Shown here piece after piece: positions 9,960 to 18,651 of a stretch of DNA of 64,000 nucleotides. The position numbers were made by a program, and so were the translations under genes. The first letter of the stretch is position 1. The number at the start of each line of letters is the position of its first letter. A model generated the notes under the pieces. That model saw nothing but the letters and a program-made list of their open reading frames with translations. It did no database searches and was not told the origin of the DNA. Source of the DNA: Deltaproteobacteria bacterium (GTDB lineage Bacteria > Desulfobacterota > GWC2-55-46 > JADFVP01); NCBI GenBank assembly GCA_029262515.1, contig JAJCZH010000008.1:62001-126000 (forward strand), read 5' to 3'.

Positions 9960-10587
9960 TAAAAAGAGCTCTAAACCGACGGCAAAACCGGCAAAAAAAT
10001 GGCAAAAAAGGAAAGTTACGAAAGGTGAAAAGAAACGTAAGCTCGGCGGGTGGTGGCTCGTCGCCAACATCGCCTCTTTCGGCCTCATAATCGGTACCGC
10101 AGTAGTGATCTACTTAGGGCCTGAACCCGACCGTAGCCCGCCCCCGGCTCCTGTCGTACCGACTAAAGAGGTTACTCTGTACTTCGGCAACAGAGACGGA
10201 GAGAGCCTGCACGGAGTAAACCACACGATAAAAGAGAGTAATCTGAACAAGGAGATTGCCGAGGCAATCGAGGCGCTACTTGACGGCCCCAAAAAGGGCC
10301 AGAAACGGGCCGAACGGGCTGTGCCCGAAGGTACGCGCCTTAAAGGTGTTACGGTTAAGGGCTCCACCGCAATAGTGGACTTAAGCTCCGAGGTCGTTAA
10401 TAGGCACGGCGGAGGCACTGCCGCAGAGATCCAGACCATCTTCTCTATAGTCAACACCGTCGGCCTCGGATGGCCGGAGATACGCGACGTACAGCTCTTG
10501 ATTGAAGGCGAACGCGTAGAGACCATCGCCGGCCACATAGATATAAAACTTCCCATACAGCCTGACAGAACCCTCAATTCCAACTGA
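9952..10587 (+). CDS. Membrane-anchored GerMN domain protein
   Basis: The 211 aa product opens with a strongly basic cytoplasmic tail (many Lys/Arg in residues 1-30), then one transmembrane helix (about 32-55, WWLVANIASFGLIIGTAVVIY) and a proline-rich linker. A GerMN domain follows at about 75-205 (TLYFGNRDGESL, LNKEIAEAIEALLDGP, STAIVDLSSEVV, FSIVNTV). In spore formers GerM acts at the cell envelope. In non-sporulating Gram-negatives the domain is found in periplasmic proteins without a known role. The ATG overlaps the murI stop by 8 bases, which hints at a peptidoglycan-related job, but this is inference. Confidence 0.85.
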   Translation: MANKKSSKPTAKPAKKWQKRKVTKGEKKRKLGGWWLVANIASFGLIIGTAVVIYLGPEPDRSPPPAPVVPTKEVTLYFGNRDGESLHGVNHTIKESNLNKEIAEAIEALLDGPKKGQKRAERAVPEGTRLKGVTVKGSTAIVDLSSEVVNRHGGGTAAEIQTIFSIVNTVGLGWPEIRDVQLLIEGERVETIAGHIDIKLPIQPDRTLNSN

Positions 10588-10808
10588 CGATTGGCCACCT
10601 AACCCACTGTATTTATAGTGTTTTAGCGCCGCTCTACCTTTCTGCACTGCTTTCTGCCGAGCAACCAAAATAGACTCGCCCGCCCAAAGTGTAACCTGAA
10701 ATATCAAGTTATAACCGTGCCTGCCGATAAGTAAAATACGGGAGCGCATACACGTTCCCAATACCGCAAATAAAACAATTCCTACCCATATTGAAGTGGA
10801 GCGTATCG

Positions 10809-12473
10809 ATGAATATTGCCTGTCCTAAATGCACTTTCTCAAAGTCCGTAGACGAGTCGAAAGTACCTGTAGCCAAAAAATTTATAGCCACATGCCCTAA
10901 ATGCGCTACTCGTTTCCCTGTAAGCCGCTTTACCGACGTAAAGCAGGCCTCGAACTACGGAGCCATGCTCTTTAGCGAAGAGACCAGAGCTATATACGAC
11001 TCTACAGCCGCTGACAACAACAGGCCTGCCGGCAGGCACCTTAAAATTGTAAACAACGAGACCGATATCATACATACGGAGAGCAGAGATGAAAAAGAGG
11101 AGACGGCAGAGGCGCAAGCTCCACAAGAGGCTCTTGCAGGTTCACACGGTTCGGATGAGAACGAAAAGGACGAATGCTGCGGAAACTGCTCAGGAGAGTG
11201 CCACGATTCCGTTAATGAGACAGGCGAAGACGGTCTAAAGAGTGAGATATTGATGAATAACTCACCTGATACCGCACCGTCCGTTACTACACCGGTTGAT
11301 ACCACAGTTGGCTCGCAGACGGGTTTACCTGAGAACTCACATGACAAAACATCCAAAAAGAGGACGGATACTGCTGAAAATCCTCCGAATACACCTTTAG
11401 AGAACTCTTCTGTTGTGGATAACAGGTCAGTGCTCTTGAATGAAACTCCGGGTGTCCCGAAGAAGAGCCCCAAGGAGCAGCGTACAGACCCGGTTTCCGG
11501 TACCGAAGGCGGCAAGACAGGCAACAGCACAACCGACAGCGACAGTACCGACAATGGCCCGCGCAACCTCAGCTTTCACGGCACAGGCCGCACGCTCTTC
11601 GGTATCTACTTAGTAAATATGCTGCTTTCTATAGCCACGCTCGGCATCTACCACTTCTGGGGCAAGGCAAAGGTACGCAGGTACCTATACTCCGGAAGTT
11701 CTTTCATGAATGAGCGCTTCAAGTACACCGGTACCGGCAGGGAGCTCTTTATGGGCAAGGTTCGCGCTTCGGCCATCCTCTTTGTCCTGTTCGTCCCTCC
11801 CAACCTGCTCTCAAGTATGATCCACCCGGCGCTCATCCTGCTGGCAACACCGGTATCTATTGTCCTTCTGCCTATCGCTCTAACGCTCACCACGCGCTAC
11901 CGCATGAGCCGCTCAAACTTGCGAGGTATCCAGTTCTCTTTCAGGGGAAGTATCAACGATGCAATCAAGCTCTATATAGTCGGTATATTAAAGACGATTA
12001 TAACGCTCGGCTTTTACTACCCGACATTCTATATCGACAGGCAGTTATTCTGGAGGAGCAATACCTGGTACGGCGCCACACCGTTCGACTACAACGGAGA
12101 GACCAAGGACATAAAAAAGACCATAATAGTCGGCTCTCTGCTTACTCTTCTTACCTTCGGTCTCTACAGTTTCCGGCTTAGCGCCGAACTCGCGCGGTAC
12201 AACTGGGCGCACACAACCTACAAGGGGCTCAGCTTCAGGTTTACCGCTACCGGCACGGATATTTTCAAATACCAGATAGTCAATATGCTCTTGATCATCT
12301 TTACGCTCGGACTCGGCATGGCATGGGTGCAAAAACGCAAACTCGACTTCAACTTTAAGCATCTCAAGATCGAGGGCGACATAGACTTTAAAGAGGTCGA
12401 GCAGAGCGCGCAGCAGGCCGGGGCCACCGGAGAGAGCCTGGCAACCGGGCTCGACATGGACTTTGCCATCTAG
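10809..12473 (+). CDS. Zinc-ribbon DUF898 (YjgN-like) membrane protein
   Basis: From the ATG at 10809 (GTGGAG upstream) the product is 554 aa. It starts with an MJ0042-type zinc ribbon (CPKCTFSKSV then CPKCATRFPV). A long low-complexity, acidic, Ser/Thr-rich linker follows (about 45-235, with CCGNCSGEC). The C-terminal half is DUF898, a polytopic domain with repeated units FHGTGRTLFGIYLVNMLL, FRGSINDAIKLYIVGIL and FTATGTDIFKYQIVNMLL, each followed by FTLGLY/FYxPxW-like motifs. Its function is unknown. It overlaps the M48 protease gene by 11 bases, an arrangement that suggests the two proteins work together. Confidence 0.88.
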   Translation: MNIACPKCTFSKSVDESKVPVAKKFIATCPKCATRFPVSRFTDVKQASNYGAMLFSEETRAIYDSTAADNNRPAGRHLKIVNNETDIIHTESRDEKEETAEAQAPQEALAGSHGSDENEKDECCGNCSGECHDSVNETGEDGLKSEILMNNSPDTAPSVTTPVDTTVGSQTGLPENSHDKTSKKRTDTAENPPNTPLENSSVVDNRSVLLNETPGVPKKSPKEQRTDPVSGTEGGKTGNSTTDSDSTDNGPRNLSFHGTGRTLFGIYLVNMLLSIATLGIYHFWGKAKVRRYLYSGSSFMNERFKYTGTGRELFMGKVRASAILFVLFVPPNLLSSMIHPALILLATPVSIVLLPIALTLTTRYRMSRSNLRGIQFSFRGSINDAIKLYIVGILKTIITLGFYYPTFYIDRQLFWRSNTWYGATPFDYNGETKDIKKTIIVGSLLTLLTFGLYSFRLSAELARYNWAHTTYKGLSFRFTATGTDIFKYQIVNMLLIIFTLGLGMAWVQKRKLDFNFKHLKIEGDIDFKEVEQSAQQAGATGESLATGLDMDFAI

Positions 12474-13572
12474 TCCGCACAGAGCCTGCTGGCAGGCAAA
12501 GCAGTACGACGGAGACTCAGCCGAGGCCCACGCGGTTACTCTCAGGCTCGGCTTTGACGCGCTGGAGATAACAAGAGACGGGGTTATTGCGTCACACTGG
12601 CCGTATGAAGAGCTTAAGCAGACACAGGGCTTCTACCCCAATGAACCCCTCAGGTTAGAGCACGGCAAAGAGGCTGTAACCGTAACCGACCGCTCGATAC
12701 TCGACTCTGTCAAGACCTCAAAAATAAAGTTCGGCGGCACCAAAGGGCCGCTTAGAGGCGGAAGGCTTGCGCTCTGGCTGCCGATAATCCTCATAATCGG
12801 CCTCAGCGCTACCGCCCTCATCTACTTCAAATTAATTCCAACCGCTGCAAACTTCATAGCCGATATAATTCCCCCAACACTCGAAGAGCGGTTAGGCTCT
12901 ACCACTGAAAAGAGCTTTCTCTACGGATATGACGAGTACGACAACCAGGAGCTTACCGGCGCGGTAGAGAAGATACTGGCCCGGCTCGAGACTGCCGTTG
13001 GCGAGTCGCCCTACGACTTCAAGATAAAGATAATCGACGCGCCAATCAAAAACGCATTTGCCCTGCCCGGAGGGCGAATAATTCTCTTTCGCGGGCTAAT
13101 CGAGTCTACGGATACGCCCGAAGAGCTCGCCGGGGTTATCGCGCACGAGATGGTGCACGTCTTGAGGCGCCACAGCACCAAGGGAATGCTCCAGCAACTC
13201 TCGACCTACATGCTCTTCTCATTCATGACCGGTGACGTCAACACCGTAACTGCAACGGCGCAGAACTTAGGCAACATGCGCTACTCCAGGGAGTTTGAGA
13301 CCGAGGCCGACAGGCTCGGCACCATACTGCTTATAGAGTCTCAAATCGACCCGACAGGGCTAGGCGCCTTCTTCAAAAAGGTAGGCGAAAAGGAGGGTAT
13401 GCCGTCGCAGCTCTCCTACCTCTCGACCCACCCTATGGCCGGAAAGAGAGCAGAGGCGATAGAACAGATGACTGAACCGGGCACCGTCTACGAATCGCTC
13501 ATGCCTAATATTGTCTGGAAGGACCTCACGTGCGCCCCCTCTACCAAAGAAGATTCCGAAAAGAACGAATAA
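12463..13572 (+). CDS. M48 family membrane metalloprotease
   Basis: The 369 aa product has an N-terminal small domain of about 90 aa (DUF7092-like by context) with an Asp/Glu-rich fold, one transmembrane segment (about 100-122, LALWLPIILIIGLSATALIYF) and an M48 peptidase domain. The zinc site is HEMVHVLRRHS, with the third ligand in REFETEADRLG. STHPMAGKRAEAI is the usual C-terminal M48 block. Unlike secreted BepA/LoiP proteins it lacks a cleavable signal peptide. It overlaps the DUF898 gene by 11 bases. Inferred role: envelope quality control together with the DUF898 protein. Confidence 0.9.
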   Translation: MPSSPHRACWQAKQYDGDSAEAHAVTLRLGFDALEITRDGVIASHWPYEELKQTQGFYPNEPLRLEHGKEAVTVTDRSILDSVKTSKIKFGGTKGPLRGGRLALWLPIILIIGLSATALIYFKLIPTAANFIADIIPPTLEERLGSTTEKSFLYGYDEYDNQELTGAVEKILARLETAVGESPYDFKIKIIDAPIKNAFALPGGRIILFRGLIESTDTPEELAGVIAHEMVHVLRRHSTKGMLQQLSTYMLFSFMTGDVNTVTATAQNLGNMRYSREFETEADRLGTILLIESQIDPTGLGAFFKKVGEKEGMPSQLSYLSTHPMAGKRAEAIEQMTEPGTVYESLMPNIVWKDLTCAPSTKEDSEKNE

Positions 13573-13602
13573 GTATCGACTAATATTTCAAATACTTAAT
13601 AA

Positions 13603-13631
13603 TTGCAAATACTCCAAATCTGGTCTATCAT
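13603..13631 (+). promoter_or_regulatory. Candidate sigma-70 promoter for the M16 protease
   Basis: TTGCAA (13603-13608), a 17-base spacer and TATCAT (13626-13631) lie 45 bases before the start codon. Confidence 0.35.
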
Positions 13632-13676
13632 TTTCATAATAAAATATTAACTGATAACCTGGAGGTCTTTGTCATA

Positions 13677-16409
13677 ATGGCATCTAATAAATACTCATTG
13701 CGTCTTCTCATTTCAGTCTTTTTCATCTCAACCCTCTTCTTCTCCATACTCTGTGTACCAGGTTCGCTGGCGTCCGAGCGCAAGGTAGTAAAGGAGCGGC
13801 TTCCAAACGGAATGAACGTGATAGTGGAGGAGGTAGACTCGGCTCCGGTCGTGGCAATACAGATGTGGGTGCAGGTCGGGTCGGCGTACGAGACCGAAGC
13901 CGAAGCAGGGCTCAGCCATGTGTTTGAGCATATGCTCTTCAAGGGCACCGCAAAACGGAAGGTCGGCGAGCTTGCCAAAGAGATCGAGTCCGTAGGCGGA
14001 GACATAAACGCCTACACCAGCTTCGACAACACGGTCTACCACCTCGTCGTACCGTCACGTCACTTCATGGTCGGCCTCGACGTCATCTCGGACTCGATCC
14101 AGAACTCTATATTCGACGCCGAGGAGGTGGAAAAGGAGCTTGAGGTGGTCTTAGAAGAGCTGCGCATGAACAGAGACCGTCCGGGCAGAAACCTCTACAA
14201 ATCGATACTCGGCACCTCCTTCTCCAAACACCCGTACGGCCGGCCGGTGATCGGATACGAAGAGGTTATAAGCGGGCTGACGAGAGAAAAGATGCTGGAG
14301 TTCTTCTCCCGCTGGTACGTGCCGAACAATATGACGCTAGTTATCGCCGGCGACGTAGAGGCTATGGCCGTCTTAAAGGAGGTCAGAGCCTCGTTCAAGA
14401 ACTTTAAGAAGAAGAGAGTCAAACGCGTCAGGCGCGCCAGGGAGCCGAAACAGAGAGAGCTTCGTACCTCGGTATCGGCCCTGAAGACGGCAGAGACGCA
14501 CTTTGCTTTCGGCTTTCACATACCGGAAATTAAAAATAGTGACACATATGCGATTGACGTCCTGGAAGGCGTGCTCGGCGGCTCCGAGACCTCGCGCCTC
14601 TATAAGGAGCTGAAGACCGACTCCGGTATAGTTCACTCAATATCGGCGTACGCCATGACACTCAAAGACCCGGGGGTCTTTCTTATAACGGGAGTCGCGG
14701 AGGCCGAGAACCTGAGCGAGATTATAAGCAGGGTTCGTGAAGAGATAATAAAACTCGGCAGAACCGGACCGACGGAAGAGGAGCTGTCACGGGTTCGCCT
14801 CGGCCTCGAATCGAGTTTCATCTACTCACGCGAAAGCATGCAGGGCATCGCAAGTAAACTCGGTTACTACGAAACGACACTCGGGGACCTGAAGTTCGAG
14901 GAGAAGTACCTCGAAGGCATCAGGGGCGTAACTTCAGCCGATGTTAGAGAGGTTCTGCATAAGTACCTCGGAGTCGATGGCATGAACGTATCTGTCATCC
15001 TGCCTGAAAAGGACGGCGCCGTCTTTGGCGAACCCGACATTCGAGCTGCCATCATCATGGGCGAAGAGAACGCAAGGGTTCTCGAAGATACAATAGAGAG
15101 CATGAGCCCAGAACTGGCCGCAAAGGGTACGAAACGGATACTTCCAAACGGTATCACGCTGATAATAAAGGAGGCGCACGCCAACCCGACAGTAGCCTTC
15201 TATGCCGCAGCGCCCGGCGGACTCCGCTTTGAAACGAGCGAGAAGAACGGTATCGGCAACTTTACGGCAGCGCTTCTGAAAAAGGGAACCAGGCGGTACG
15301 ACAACAATGAGCTTGCCGAAAGGATAGAGGGTCTGGCAGGCGGGATCTCCGGCTTTTCCGGCTGGAACTCGACCGGAGTCTCCGCAAAATTCCTCGCCCG
15401 CGACTTTGACGCCGGGCTCGGACTCTTTAAAGAGGTTCTGACAGCGCCGACCTTCCCGACCGAAGAGATAGAGAAGCGCAGGAAGGACGTGCTCGCCGCG
15501 ATAAAGAGGCAAGAGGACTCGCTGCCGAAGTACACCTTCAAACTCTTTTTGAAGAACCTCTACGAGTCTCACCCGTACGGCATGCCGACCATCGGTACCG
15601 CCGAGACCGTCGAAGCATTTAAAAGAGAGGACCTTGTAGCCCACTACAAGAACTTCTTCGTGCCGGAACGCATGGTCCTTACGGTCGTAGGAGACGTTGA
15701 TACCGAGTACGTTGCCGCCAAGATCGCCGACGCCTTCAAGGACTTCAACACAGAAACTTCAGACCTGCCGGCGCCGCCGGAAGAGAAGAGAGAAAAAGAG
15801 AAGAAGAGCGTTGGCGAACAGAAAGAGAAGGCGCAGACGCATATCGTCGTCGGCTTTCTCGGCACGTCCATCGGCCACGAAGACAGTTACGCCCTGCGAA
15901 TACTCTCGGACATTCTCTCCGGACAGGGCGGCCGCCTCTTCGTTAACCTGCGCGACAGACAGAGCCTCGCCTACTCCGTGCACGCCTTTTTGAAAGAGGC
16001 CAAGGACCCCGGAGTCTTTGCCGTATATATCGGAACAGCCCCCGAGAAGAAAGATCAAGCGATGGAGGAAATCTTCAGGGAGCTGAGAGACATCTCAACC
16101 GACCCGGTGACAGAGGCTGAGCTTGCAAGAGCTAAGAACTCGATAATCGGAGGTTATGAAATAGGGCTGCAGGCAGTCTCGGAACAGGCGGGCTCCATGA
16201 CCAACTTCGAACTCTACGGTCAGGGTTACGACTTTCAGGACGAATTCACTCGCAGGGTCGACGCCGTAACCATTGAAGATGTACTGCGCGTTGCCAAGAA
16301 GTACCTGAAGCTGAAGAGCGCGATAATTGCCGTGGTCGGTCCCGGCGAAGGTAAAAACAAAGAGTCTGAAAAAGAGACACAGAGGCCGGGGCTTATAATC
16401 CTGCCGTAA
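13677..16409 (+). CDS. Secreted M16 zinc protease, tandem-domain pitrilysin type
   Basis: The 910 aa product begins with a signal peptide (basic start, hydrophobic 9-30, cleavage near VPGSLAS) and should be periplasmic. Two M16 halves are visible. The first has the inverted zinc motif HVFEH (81-85) and the downstream ELEVVLEELRMNRD glutamate region. The second half (from about 480, ILPNGITLIIKEAHANPTVAF) lacks HxxEH; GIGNFTAALLKKGT stands in its place, as expected for the non-catalytic partner half. A Lys/Glu-rich charged insert at about 695-720 interrupts the second half. GGAGG precedes the ATG. Confidence 0.93.
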   Translation: MASNKYSLRLLISVFFISTLFFSILCVPGSLASERKVVKERLPNGMNVIVEEVDSAPVVAIQMWVQVGSAYETEAEAGLSHVFEHMLFKGTAKRKVGELAKEIESVGGDINAYTSFDNTVYHLVVPSRHFMVGLDVISDSIQNSIFDAEEVEKELEVVLEELRMNRDRPGRNLYKSILGTSFSKHPYGRPVIGYEEVISGLTREKMLEFFSRWYVPNNMTLVIAGDVEAMAVLKEVRASFKNFKKKRVKRVRRAREPKQRELRTSVSALKTAETHFAFGFHIPEIKNSDTYAIDVLEGVLGGSETSRLYKELKTDSGIVHSISAYAMTLKDPGVFLITGVAEAENLSEIISRVREEIIKLGRTGPTEEELSRVRLGLESSFIYSRESMQGIASKLGYYETTLGDLKFEEKYLEGIRGVTSADVREVLHKYLGVDGMNVSVILPEKDGAVFGEPDIRAAIIMGEENARVLEDTIESMSPELAAKGTKRILPNGITLIIKEAHANPTVAFYAAAPGGLRFETSEKNGIGNFTAALLKKGTRRYDNNELAERIEGLAGGISGFSGWNSTGVSAKFLARDFDAGLGLFKEVLTAPTFPTEEIEKRRKDVLAAIKRQEDSLPKYTFKLFLKNLYESHPYGMPTIGTAETVEAFKREDLVAHYKNFFVPERMVLTVVGDVDTEYVAAKIADAFKDFNTETSDLPAPPEEKREKEKKSVGEQKEKAQTHIVVGFLGTSIGHEDSYALRILSDILSGQGGRLFVNLRDRQSLAYSVHAFLKEAKDPGVFAVYIGTAPEKKDQAMEEIFRELRDISTDPVTEAELARAKNSIIGGYEIGLQAVSEQAGSMTNFELYGQGYDFQDEFTRRVDAVTIEDVLRVAKKYLKLKSAIIAVVGPGEGKNKESEKETQRPGLIILP

Positions 16410-16465
16410 ACGGGCGGAAGAAAAATATAAGTTCTTAACATGTTTCAACTGAGGAGTAATAGAAG

Positions 16466-16993
16466 ATGATAGAGTCGATTAAATTAAAAATAACGGTAGT
16501 CGCAGTTTTTGTACTGGCTGCTTTTGTGCTTACCTCTTTGGCATTGCCGGTCTATGCGGTTTCGGCCGAGAGCGCAGACGAAAAACTCGACGAGATTGCA
16601 GATGAGTTCGGCCCCGTGCTAAGGCTAAGCGGTACGCCTGCGGCAAAAGAGATCAACGCGATTGCGAATCTCATTACCCCAAAGAGCGGTATGATGACCA
16701 TCGACCTCAAACATGCGAGCGGAGAGCTCTGCATGCTCGAACCGACGGGCAAGCGCAATATGATCCACTTCTCCCCTACCCCGGAAAAGAGCACGGAGGA
16801 CATCCTCTACTTCATCAACCCGGAGGATTTAAAGAAATCGGGACTGCGCGTAACCGATCTGCCTGCCCTGCCAAACGAACTCGGCTCCATGGTGCCGCTT
16901 AAGTGGTACTACTATGACGGTAAAGGTATTGAGCCGCACCACGGCAAAAAACTCGGCGCCGAGTTTCTGGTTATGGCCATAGACGTAAAGTAA
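16466..16993 (+). CDS. Small secreted protein of unknown function
   Basis: The 175 aa product has a cleavable signal peptide (hydrophobic 10-32, cleavage around VYAVSA). The mature domain of about 140 aa contains GTPAAKEINAIANLITP, CMLEPTGKRNMIHF and LPNELGSMVPLKWYYY. One cysteine is visible. GAGGAG precedes the ATG. It follows the M16 protease by 56 bases on the same strand and may be co-transcribed. I do not recognise the family. Confidence 0.75.
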   Translation: MIESIKLKITVVAVFVLAAFVLTSLALPVYAVSAESADEKLDEIADEFGPVLRLSGTPAAKEINAIANLITPKSGMMTIDLKHASGELCMLEPTGKRNMIHFSPTPEKSTEDILYFINPEDLKKSGLRVTDLPALPNELGSMVPLKWYYYDGKGIEPHHGKKLGAEFLVMAIDVK

Positions 16994-17025
16994 GGTTCAA
17001 AAGTAAAGAAGACTACTGCAGATTC

Positions 17026-17452
17026 GGAGGATAAAAAAAACCGCATTGAGGGAGACTATATAAAGCGGTCAGTTTAATACTTCTCCTGTTGATTGCGTTT
17101 TCGGTAACAACATGCTCGACTGTACGGGCACCCTACCAGGAGAGTTACGATTATAACCAAAACAGTAACTGTACCGACCAGAGCTACTAACAGGAGCGAA
17201 TGCTCTGGGAGGTCGTTCTGGGGTTATGCATGATATGATCGGCGCCTACCTCTGTTACAAAAACAGTGATACCGACCACGAGACCGGGCAGTATAAAGAA
17301 AAAAAAGAATGACACCATCATCATAGAAAGCGCAGAAAAGAGCACGCCACCACCATGTGGAACACGACCATGCAGAAGAAGAGAGTACTGCCCAAGAGAG
17401 TACATCCGAGGGCAGAAAGAGTAAACTTGGAATATTTGGAACACTCAAATAG
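17026..17452 (+). pseudogene. Decayed lipoprotein gene with several frame breaks
   Basis: Across three shifted frames the sequence reads like one small lipoprotein. A hydrophobic signal with lipobox-like FSVTTC (near 17090-17117) is followed by YQESYDYNQNSN, then after a stop GANALGGRSGVMHDMIGAY (ending KEKKE), then HHHHRKRRKEH, and finally RHHHVEHDHAEEES with a charged tail and LGIFGTLK before TAG at 17450. No ATG stands before the signal: an ATA-A8 run after GGAGG (17026-17030) could be a lost ATG start with a 1-base insertion. At least three frame changes and two stops are needed, so it is broken. Sequencing errors are a less likely explanation. Confidence 0.5.
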
Positions 17453-17581
17453 ACGTCTGGAGATCGGGGCCGGGCCCCGCTTAAACAGGTTCCTGAACCT
17501 CTTCTCCTTAATAAAGATCTCATTGAAAAGACACTCTTCGGTGCATCAAGTAATCAGGTATCGAGGGTCACGCGCGGGAAA

Positions 17582-18109
17582 CTATCTCGGTATCTTTACA
17601 TTAGCCTCTTTAAAGTTCCCTTCCGTTGCGGTCTTGTGGCAAGCGATACAGTTGGAGAAACTCATAATAGCCTCTCTACCATAGATTATCTTCTTTATTG
17701 CTTTATGCTTCTTATCTATATACGGCGTTTCGGTTATCCTCAGGGGAGTGGCCCCCTTAAGGCTATCGAGTATCCTTCCTGAGCGCTTGGCTCCGGTCGT
17801 TTCCGCAGCATTGGCTACAAGGTAGGCCTTTAACTCCTCCCTCACCTTGTCGCTCAAACCGAGCTCATGGCCGAAATGCCTCTGTGAACCATCGACAACC
17901 CTGGTCCAGGAGCCGGCAGGAAGCAGCCCCGGCAAGTAGAGAAAGTGGCAGGAGGCGCACTCGGCTTCATAGAGCGGATTATCGACCGGCGGCAGAAAGA
18001 CTCTTGTGAACCTGGCGTCATACCTCTTCTCCAGCACCTGAGAAACAATAACCGATCCGATTATGATCAGTATTATGGCTGTGGTTATAACTACTCTCTT
18101 ATCCTTCAT
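17582..18109 (-). CDS. Membrane-anchored dihaem cytochrome c
   Basis: The 175 aa product has an N-terminal membrane anchor (about 7-25, VVITTAIILIIIGSVIVSQ) and two c-type haem attachment motifs: CASCH at about residue 51 and CIACH near residue 154. This layout (two CxxCH, FLYLPGLLPAGSWTRVV between) matches the DHC dihaem family, which faces the periplasm and passes electrons to or from a membrane cytochrome b-like partner. It is the last gene of a three-gene minus-strand cluster, behind a small four-helix membrane protein and a spermidine-synthase-like protein. Donor and acceptor are unknown. Confidence 0.85.
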   Translation of the reverse strand: MKDKRVVITTAIILIIIGSVIVSQVLEKRYDARFTRVFLPPVDNPLYEAECASCHFLYLPGLLPAGSWTRVVDGSQRHFGHELGLSDKVREELKAYLVANAAETTGAKRSGRILDSLKGATPLRITETPYIDKKHKAIKKIIYGREAIMSFSNCIACHKTATEGNFKEANVKIPR

Positions 18110-18174
18110 TTCATTTTCAGTAAATTACGTATTTCTAAAAGATCCAACCAGCCGGAGACGTACTTCGCAAAACA

Positions 18175-18651
18175 CTAATCCAGAATATAAAGATTTATGA
18201 TACCACCTATATGGGTAAATAACCACAGGAGCGCAACCACCCTGCCGTATAACCTGTGGCGGGCATTGAGGTTCGCTACAAGACCGGTCCTTTGCAGCCT
18301 GTCGTCCGTCTTGCGGGTTAAGAGCAGAAGAGTAGCGCCGAAGAGCGCGACAAGCGCAAGGGTTCCGTGAAGCGCAAACCATGGGACAAAAGAGTGCGGG
18401 ACGCTCACGGGAACGCTTCTGAAGTAGTAACCCGATAGATAGAGCAGCACAAAGAGCCACCCGCCTAAGACCATTAGATACATCATAGACTTATGGCAGC
18501 GCTCAAACCTCTCTTTATCCTTCCAGATAAGAAGAACGGAGATGATGAGCAGAAAGCACGCAGCCACTCCCCAGACGTGGCCGACTACCGAGAAAATAAC
18601 TTCATAACTGTACAGAGCGAACCTCGTTATTATACCTAAGAGCGGTCCCAC
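18175..18651 (-). CDS. Four-helix membrane protein, DUF420/cytochrome-b561-like
   Basis: The 158 aa product has four hydrophobic segments (about 10-38, 52-76, 88-110, 132-155) with histidines near membrane faces (VVGHVWG, ERCHKSM, ALHGTLA, FTHIGG) and NARHRLYGRVV before the last helix. Such spaced histidines could bind haem b, which fits the neighbouring dihaem cytochrome c, but the family assignment is only by look. Start is GTG at 18651. It overlaps the 3' end of the spermidine-synthase-like gene by 16 bases. Confidence 0.7.
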   Translation of the reverse strand: MGPLLGIITRFALYSYEVIFSVVGHVWGVAACFLLIISVLLIWKDKERFERCHKSMMYLMVLGGWLFVLLYLSGYYFRSVPVSVPHSFVPWFALHGTLALVALFGATLLLLTRKTDDRLQRTGLVANLNARHRLYGRVVALLWLFTHIGGIINLYILD

